From: Bacillota bacterium
GTDB lineage: Bacteria > Bacillota > Clostridia > Christensenellales > UBA1242
NCBI GenBank assembly: GCA_009787915.1
Contig: WQSK01000031.1
Location: 1 to 10,909, forward strand
Direction of reading: 5' to 3'
DNA length: 10,909 nt
The notes below the pieces were generated by a model. It did no database searches and was not told where the DNA came from. It was given only the letters and a program-made list of their open reading frames with translations. Shown in pieces: positions 7,057 through 10,909 of the stretch. A program made the translations under genes and the position numbers. Every line of letters starts with the position of its first letter. Position 1 is the first letter of the stretch.

Positions 7057-9720
7057 CTATCTCTCCACTTTCTCGGTCGTGAGGTCGACCTCAACCATGT
7101 TTTCCTCGGCCCAACTTTCAAGTTTCACGGAAACGATTTTTGAAACTCCTTTTTCCTCCATCGTCACGCCGTACAAATTGTTCGCAAGTTCCATTGTGCC
7201 CTTTCTGTGTGTGATGACAATGAACTGGGTGGTTTCGGCAAACTTTGATAGATACCCCGCGAACCGCCCAACGTTTGCATCGTCAAGTGCGGCCTCGATT
7301 TCGTCCAAAACACAAAACGGCATAGGTTTGACTTTTAAAATCGCAAACAAAAGCGCAATCGCGGTTAGGGCTTTTTCCCCGCCCGACAAAAGGGCGAGGT
7401 TAGAAAGTTTTTTTCCAGGAGGCTCGGCAACAAAATCTATACCCGAAGTTAGGTAATCAATTTTTCCATTCTCATCAATCGGCAAGAGGTTCAAACTGGC
7501 TTTTCCCCCACCAAAAAGTTCTTTGAAAACAATCCCAAAGTTCTTATTAACGGCCTCGAACGTGTCTTTGAATTTTGTCATCATCTCGGAGTCAAGGTCA
7601 TTTATAACTTTTTCTAAATCGGCTTTTGCCTTTTCCAAATCCGCAACTTGCGTTGAATAATCATCAAAGCGTTCCTTCGCTTCACCGCTTTGTTCAATCG
7701 CATCAATATTAATTGATCCAATTGCATTGATTTTTCGTTTAATCTGCGAAGCGACTTTGAGGTTTTCTTCCAACGGTGCCATAACAATAACATTATCTGG
7801 AGCCGCCCCGTTTTTATAATTGAAACACGCAGAATAATTCATCCCGTATTCTTCTTCCATGCGCGTTTGCATTTGTTCAATAGTCTGGTCAATACGCGCC
7901 TCGGCGGCTTCGGTTTTGTAATAAGTATGTGTCAGCCCCGCGATTTCCTCGCTAAGTTTCAACTTTGTGTCCTCTGCACCCGAGATACTGGCACGAAGTA
8001 TCCCCTTGCGCTCTGCAATAGCATCAAGGAGTTCTTTTACGGCCGAAAGGGTTTTACTTGCCCCCTCTGCCATACCAGTGACCGCACTTTTTTCAAACTC
8101 GGAAAGTTGCCCCTCCAAAATCGCCAAGCGTTCTTCAATTTTCAAAAGACCTTGCTCTACCATAGCCAACTGGTTCGTATGCCAAAGATTGTTGTTAAGC
8201 GCATTTTTTGAACCACCCGTTATACTCCCCCTGGTTTCAATGACTTCGCCGTCAAGGGTCACGATTTTTGCGCTGTAACGCATATCACGAACAAGTTCAA
8301 TCGCGTTATCCAAACAATCCACGACAACAACCCGCCCAAGCAACGACAACACAACTGGTTCAATGCGCGTATTATAACCAACAAGGTCGCTGGCGACACC
8401 AACAACGTATGGTCTATTGATAAGACGGCGTTCTTCGTTATTAAGGGTTTTTGCCTTAGCCGCGGAGATTGGCAAAAATGTTGCGCGACCCGCGTTTTGG
8501 TCACGAAGATACGCAATCAAACGACTTGCGCCTTCTTCGTCCTCGGTAATAACGTTTTGTGCGGCGGCACCAAGTGCAACCTCAATCGCGGTTTCAAGTT
8601 CGGTCGGAACGGCCAACTCTTTCGCCACAACACCAACGATATTTCGGTTTTTGCTGGACAAAAGTTTTTTAACCGAATACTTGTAGCCCTCACCACTTTC
8701 GATAAGGTTTTTTATTGTATTTTCTTTGGCACGCAAAGCAGCACGCTCTTGCCTCAAAACATTTATTCCCTCGTACAATTCAAGGCGTCTATTATTTTGT
8801 TCGCGTTCCGCCCCAACCGACAAGTTCGTCACTTGGTCACGCAAACCTTCCGCCTCATTGTCCAGTTTGTCAATCTCTGCATTAACATCTTGGGTGTCGG
8901 TGTTGATTTTGGCAATCGCCGCTTGTTTTTCTTTGATTTGGTCATCAATGTTTTGCATCTCGTCACGAAGTTTCCCCTTCTCCTCGGCTGCCGAGTCGTA
9001 CATAACAACAAAAGCACTTGCCTCGCGCATTTTAAGTTCGTCACGCAAAAGCACATATTCTTGTGCCGCCTGTGCCTGCTTAAGTAACGGGCCCAAGTTT
9101 CTTTCAATTTCGTTTATTACAATCATGACGCGTGCCAAATCATCGGCGGTACGCAAAAGTTTTCGCCTAGCCTCGGCTTGGGTTGATTTGTATCTTGAAA
9201 TTCCTGCGGCTTCTTCGATAATACCGCGGCGCACTTCGGGTTTGCTTGTGATAATTTCGGAAACTTGGCCCTGACAAATAATTGTCAAGCCGTCCCTATC
9301 AATACCCGAATCATGTAACAAATTTGTAATGTCTTTGAGGCGAACATTTTGGTGGTTAATAAGGTACTCAGACTCGCCACTTTTAAACAGTTTTCGCGAA
9401 ATCACAACATCGGAATAATCGGAAGCAGGAAACAATTTTGACCCGTTACTTTGCATAGTGTTGTCAAAGTGCAAACTGACCTCGCAGTAGCCCAGTGGAC
9501 TTCTTTTTTCGGTTCCCTTGAAAATAACGTCTTGCATATTTGAACCGCGGAGTGACTTTGGCGATTGCTCTCCCAAAACCCATCTGACCGCGTCGGAAAC
9601 GTTACTCTTGCCACAGCCATTAGGCCCGACAATACACGTCACACCGCCCGAAAAATCAATCTCGATTTTGTCCGCGAAAGATTTAAACCCGTAGAATTCA
9701 GCCTTCTTGAAAACGTTCAC
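7057..9720 (-). CDS. smc: Chromosome partition protein SMC, short-armed form
   Basis: About 887 aa, against roughly 1,180 for typical bacterial SMC. This ATPase dimerises at its hinge, works with ScpA/ScpB and organises the chromosome. All functional parts are present: Walker A GPNGCGKS (32-39), Q-loop region CQGQVSE (149-155), hinge about 340-505 with GRATFLP (411-417) and GSITGG, signature LSGGEK (778-783), Walker B FCVLDE (802-807), D-loop AALDDANV, and ITHRKGTME near the end. The N-terminal arm between head and hinge is only about 180 residues and the returning arm about 150, each roughly 150 shorter than in B. subtilis. The frame is intact, so this is not a pseudogene. The GTG at 9720 is chosen because it follows a promoter -10 by 5 nt and matches the family N-terminus before GFKSF. 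A GTG at 9735 is also in frame but lies upstream of the predicted +1. The stop is TAG, 3 bases before ftsY. Confidence 0.96.
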   Translation of the reverse strand: MNVFKKAEFYGFKSFADKIEIDFSGGVTCIVGPNGCGKSNVSDAVRWVLGEQSPKSLRGSNMQDVIFKGTEKRSPLGYCEVSLHFDNTMQSNGSKLFPASDYSDVVISRKLFKSGESEYLINHQNVRLKDITNLLHDSGIDRDGLTIICQGQVSEIITSKPEVRRGIIEEAAGISRYKSTQAEARRKLLRTADDLARVMIVINEIERNLGPLLKQAQAAQEYVLLRDELKMREASAFVVMYDSAAEEKGKLRDEMQNIDDQIKEKQAAIAKINTDTQDVNAEIDKLDNEAEGLRDQVTNLSVGAEREQNNRRLELYEGINVLRQERAALRAKENTIKNLIESGEGYKYSVKKLLSSKNRNIVGVVAKELAVPTELETAIEVALGAAAQNVITEDEEGASRLIAYLRDQNAGRATFLPISAAKAKTLNNEERRLINRPYVVGVASDLVGYNTRIEPVVLSLLGRVVVVDCLDNAIELVRDMRYSAKIVTLDGEVIETRGSITGGSKNALNNNLWHTNQLAMVEQGLLKIEERLAILEGQLSEFEKSAVTGMAEGASKTLSAVKELLDAIAERKGILRASISGAEDTKLKLSEEIAGLTHTYYKTEAAEARIDQTIEQMQTRMEEEYGMNYSACFNYKNGAAPDNVIVMAPLEENLKVASQIKRKINAIGSINIDAIEQSGEAKERFDDYSTQVADLEKAKADLEKVINDLDSEMMTKFKDTFEAVNKNFGIVFKELFGGGKASLNLLPIDENGKIDYLTSGIDFVAEPPGKKLSNLALLSGGEKALTAIALLFAILKVKPMPFCVLDEIEAALDDANVGRFAGYLSKFAETTQFIVITHRKGTMELANNLYGVTMEEKGVSKIVSVKLESWAEENMVEVDLTTEKVER

Positions 9721-9725
9721 AGGAT

Positions 9726-9755
9726 ATTGTAACACCCCTTAAAACCGTTTGTCAA
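9726..9755 (-). promoter_or_regulatory. Putative promoter of smc-ftsY (leaderless type)
   Basis: Minus strand: perfect -35 TTGACA (9750-9755), 18-nt spacer, -10 TACAAT (9726-9731, 5 of 6). The predicted +1 is at 9719-9720, the G of the smc GTG. The -35 contains the TGA stop codon of the preceding 99-aa gene. The AAGGGG in the spacer is 14 nt from the GTG and would be upstream of +1. Confidence 0.65.
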
Positions 9756-10051
9756 TCCCGACGCCATTTACTATCTGGACCTTTTCTATAGTGTCTTCCA
9801 TACTCGTCCTTGGCGGTGCCTGGACTGGTTTTTTCCAGCGGTATACTGTCCGAACCTTTTTGACACGCCTTATCCATAAGGTCTTGATGTCTTTGCGCAC
9901 TCTCTTCCGCAAGTTTTACCGAGTCATCAAATGTCTTGTTTGCAAATCCGAAGAAACTCTTGTAAGCACCCACAAGTCCTTTGAGTGCGTCTTTTTTGGA
10001 AATGCAATCTTCATTGCCATCGCCAGATTTGTCTTTACCGAATAATTTCAT
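9752..10051 (-). CDS. Hypothetical 99-aa hydrophilic protein
   Basis: I do not recognise this protein. It is soluble and highly charged, with a probable helical core (about 19-66, DALKGLVGAYKSFFGFANKT onward) and a polar, likely disordered C-terminus rich in Lys, Gly, Ser, Asp and Arg (ending GPDSKWRRD). Two cysteines (about C16 and C63) show no metal-binding spacing. The start is secure: AAAGGAGG sits 7 nt before the ATG. Its own promoter (10161-10190) gives a leader of about 100 nt containing a perfect 14-bp hairpin and three tandem AAAGGGG units. It ends in the smc promoter, so read-through into smc is possible. Confidence 0.75.
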   Translation of the reverse strand: MKLFGKDKSGDGNEDCISKKDALKGLVGAYKSFFGFANKTFDDSVKLAEESAQRHQDLMDKACQKGSDSIPLEKTSPGTAKDEYGRHYRKGPDSKWRRD

Positions 10052-10077
10052 TATTATTCCTCCTTTGATTTTTTGGC

Positions 10078-10113
10078 GGTTTTTTCTTGCCTAAAAATTG
10101 GCAAGAAAAAACC
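10078..10113 (-). promoter_or_regulatory. Perfect 14-bp hairpin in the leader of the 99-aa gene
   Basis: GGTTTTTTCTTGCC (10078-10091) and GGCAAGAAAAAACC (10100-10113) are exact reverse complements around an 8-nt A/T loop. On the minus-strand transcript it ends 11 nt before the AAAGGAGG ribosome binding site. It is followed by an A-rich rather than a U-rich stretch, so it is not a standard intrinsic terminator in that direction. It could be a 5' mRNA stabiliser, a translation regulator, or part of a regulatory RNA. Confidence 0.7.
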
Positions 10114-10132
10114 CCTTTCCCCTTTCCCCTTT
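10112..10132 (-). repeat. Three tandem 7-nt repeats (AAAGGGG on the minus strand)
   Basis: CCCCTTT on the plus strand is repeated exactly three times (10112-10118, 10119-10125, 10126-10132). On the transcript of the 99-aa gene this gives three purine-rich AAAGGGG units just before the hairpin. The same heptamer acts as the ribosome binding site of the 188-aa gene. The first unit, with the upstream CCCG, can form CCC-GAAA-GGG, a small GNRA-type hairpin. A replication-slippage tract is the neutral alternative. Confidence 0.8.
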
Positions 10133-10160
10133 CGGGTCAAGTGTCAAGAGGTATGTTGTT

Positions 10161-10190
10161 ATTATTGCATAATCCGACCTTAGGTGTCAA
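10161..10190 (-). promoter_or_regulatory. Putative promoter of the 99-aa gene
   Basis: Minus strand: perfect -35 TTGACA (10185-10190), 18-nt spacer ending TGC (extended -10 TGn), -10 AATAAT (10161-10166, 5 of 6). Predicted +1 is near 10154, giving a leader of about 100 nt. It begins 7 bases after the XRE gene stop. The imperfect palindrome ACCTTAGGT (10177-10185) overlaps the -35/spacer boundary. Confidence 0.6.
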
Positions 10191-10197
10191 CAGAATT

Positions 10198-10440
10198 TTA
10201 TTTACAACATTCACAAAAGTCACAGGCACACGGAGTTTTACCAAGGAAATAATTTATGTCGGTTGTTCCAATTGCTTCCCCGATTTTTCCAAGCATAAAA
10301 ACATCGGGCAAACTTTCACTGCGCTCCCATTTGCCAACACATTGTTGCGTAACATTCAGCAGTTTAGCAAATTGCTCTTGCGACAATTTTATATTCTTTC
10401 GCCCTTCGGCAATCCGCGTGCCTACAATCTTTGTGTCCAT
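10198..10440 (-). CDS. XRE-family helix-turn-helix regulator with cysteine-rich C-terminal tail
   Basis: 80 aa. Residues about 5-62 form a Cro/CI-type DNA-binding domain: RIAEGRKNIKLSQEQFAKLL, then the recognition region NVTQQCVGKWERSESLPD, then a final helix LGKIGEAIG and the typical DINYFLG ending. The last ten residues contain five cysteines (C71, C73, C76, C78, C79 in PCACDFCECCK), plus Cys34 in the HTH. Such a CxCxxCxCC cluster suggests metal binding, metal sensing or thiol redox sensing; this is inferred, not demonstrated. The ATG has AAGGAG spaced 5 nt upstream, and that site overlaps the stop codon of a 17-codon Cys-rich mini-gene, so the two are one transcription and probably one translation unit. 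It lies downstream of recN with its own likely promoter and a palindrome at the transcription start, suggesting autoregulation. Confidence 0.9.
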   Translation of the reverse strand: MDTKIVGTRIAEGRKNIKLSQEQFAKLLNVTQQCVGKWERSESLPDVFMLGKIGEAIGTTDINYFLGKTPCACDFCECCK

Positions 10441-10449
10441 AATCTCTCC

Positions 10450-10503
10450 TTATTTTTTGTGGCAATTACAACCGCATCCGCAAGTACATTGTTTCTTTCC
10501 CAT
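10450..10503 (-). CDS. 17-aa cysteine-rich mini-protein or leader peptide
   Basis: A 17-codon reading frame encodes MGKKQCTCGCGCNCHKK. It has five cysteines in strict alternation followed by His (C6, C8, C10, C12, C14, H15), flanked by lysines. An excellent AAGGAGG lies 8 nt before the ATG, better than for most genes here, which argues that it is translated. Its TAA overlaps the AAGGAG of the XRE regulator gene, whose own product ends in a Cys cluster. Possible roles: a metallothionein-like metal-binding peptide, or a Cys-codon-rich leader peptide whose translation reports cysteine (Cys-tRNA) supply to the downstream gene. It is too short for family assignment. Confidence 0.65.
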   Translation of the reverse strand: MGKKQCTCGCGCNCHKK

Positions 10504-10526
10504 GTTGCTTTCCTCCTTTTTGAAAG

Positions 10527-10538
10527 ACCTTGCAAGGT
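10527..10538. promoter_or_regulatory. Perfect 12-bp palindrome, candidate operator for the XRE regulator
   Basis: ACCTTGCAAGGT is self-complementary over all 12 bases. It lies between the predicted -10 (10546-10551) and the ribosome binding site of the Cys-rich mini-gene, starting at the predicted +1. That is the expected place for autorepression by a dimeric Cro/CI-type regulator. Confidence 0.5.
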
Positions 10539-10545
10539 TATAAAA

Positions 10546-10575
10546 AGTATATTTGGTATTTTAGATTACGTCCAA
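10546..10575 (-). promoter_or_regulatory. Possible promoter of the Cys-rich mini-gene/XRE unit
   Basis: Minus strand: -10 TATACT (10546-10551, 5 of 6) with a poor -35 TTGGAC (10570-10575, about 3 of 6) at 18 nt. Predicted +1 is near 10539. The weak -35 leaves this uncertain. Read-through from recN is the alternative, since no T-tailed terminator is visible after recN. Confidence 0.4.
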
Positions 10576-10592
10576 CAACTGTTTGTTGTGGT

Positions 10593-10909
10593 TTATTCCG
10601 TAATCTTTTTCGCAAAGTCACACCCACCCAACATACGCGAGAGTTCCGCCTTTTTTTCAGAAACTGAGAGCTTCCGCACCGACACATTTGTTACAACACC
10701 AGTAGCAATGGATTTTTCACATTTTTGTATCAATAGATGATGTTCCGCCATAGCCGCAATCTGCGCAAGGTGTGTCACGCAAATAACTTGCGAGAATTTG
10801 GATATCGCGCTTATCTTATCGGCAATCGTATGCCCCATGATTCCCGAAATCCCCGTGTCAATTTCATCAAAGACCATACAGCCCACAGAGTTCATGTTCA
10901 CGGTGACGG
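10593..10909 (-). CDS. recN: DNA repair protein RecN (partial, C-terminal part only)
   Basis: The last about 105 residues of RecN, an SMC-like ATPase recruited to DNA double-strand breaks. The frame is open to the right edge of the window, so the gene begins beyond it; the GTG at 10901 is internal. Diagnostic blocks: Walker B and D-loop MVFDEIDTGISG, then VICVTHLAQIAAMAEHHLLIQK, and the closing ELSRMLGG near the end. It ends with a short KKITE tail, slightly shorter than many RecN proteins. It is followed by 89 bases before the ATG of the Cys-rich mini-gene. Confidence 0.95.
   Translation of the reverse strand, partial: VTVNMNSVGCMVFDEIDTGISGIMGHTIADKISAISKFSQVICVTHLAQIAAMAEHHLLIQKCEKSIATGVVTNVSVRKLSVSEKKAELSRMLGGCDFAKKITE

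Noticed and set aside
7057..9720. smc as a degraded pseudogene because of its short length
   Set aside because: All ATPase and hinge motifs are intact in one uninterrupted frame, and the loss is confined to both coiled-coil arms in similar amounts.
10112..10132. G-quadruplex in the leader of the 99-aa gene
   Set aside because: Only three G4 runs are present on the minus strand; a fourth good run is lacking, so an intramolecular quadruplex is not supported.
10177..10185. ACCTTAGGT as a second operator for the XRE regulator
   Set aside because: Half-sites resemble the 12-bp palindrome but are 3 bases closer together, which would present a different DNA face to a dimer.
10573..10588. CAACAA...TTGTTG inverted repeat after recN as a terminator
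   Set aside because: Six A/T-rich base pairs with no T-tail; too weak, although it could be a protein-binding site.
10087..10740. A 217-codon open frame on the plus strand across the XRE region
   Set aside because: It runs antisense through the XRE gene, the mini-gene and the end of recN; its composition is that of a complement of real genes and it has no recognisable protein features.

Overview
The window looks like chromosomal DNA of a Gram-positive-type bacterium, most likely Bacillota/Clostridia-like. This rests on gene neighbourhoods typical of that group (pgsA next to recA, smc directly followed by ftsY), strong AAGGAG-type ribosome binding sites, promoters close to the TTGACA/TATAAT consensus, a LysRS of the bacterial class II type, and use of the standard genetic code (TGG for Trp; TAA, TAG and TGA all used as stops). 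No mobile element, tRNA, rRNA or CRISPR array is visible. I cannot name the species.

Layout. The 3' two-thirds of lysS lies on the plus strand (1-1017). Everything else is on the minus strand. In transcription order, right to left, it runs: the 3' end of recN; a 17-codon cysteine-rich mini-gene followed by a small XRE-type regulator with a cysteine-rich tail; a 99-aa unknown protein behind a long structured leader; smc-ftsY; a 188-aa unknown; a 574-aa membrane-anchored, propeller-like protein; pgsA-recA (overlapping); and an aminoglycoside-phosphotransferase-fold kinase that converges on lysS. Genes are packed with very short spacers, and no intergenic stretch exceeds about 150 bases.

How the genes work together. 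Chromosome maintenance dominates: RecN and RecA (double-strand break repair) and SMC (chromosome organisation). FtsY (membrane protein targeting), PgsA (phosphatidylglycerol synthesis) and LysRS are housekeeping genes. The unknown genes each have their own promoter rather than sitting inside the conserved operons.

Main points of interest. (1) Four genes (APH-type kinase, pgsA, the 574-aa gene, smc) have a -10 hexamer ending only 5-7 nt before the start codon, with a -35 at 16-18 nt and no spaced Shine-Dalgarno. This predicts leaderless mRNAs, while the other genes here have clear Shine-Dalgarno sites. (2) A mini-gene encoding a CxCxCxCxCH peptide is coupled to an XRE regulator that itself ends in five clustered cysteines, with a perfect 12-bp palindrome at the predicted transcription start. 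This looks like an undescribed metal- or cysteine-responsive circuit. (3) SMC is about 300 residues shorter than usual, with both coiled-coil arms shortened by similar amounts. (4) LysRS lacks about 35-40 residues between motifs 2 and 3. (5) RecA has altered DNA-binding loops L1 and L2.
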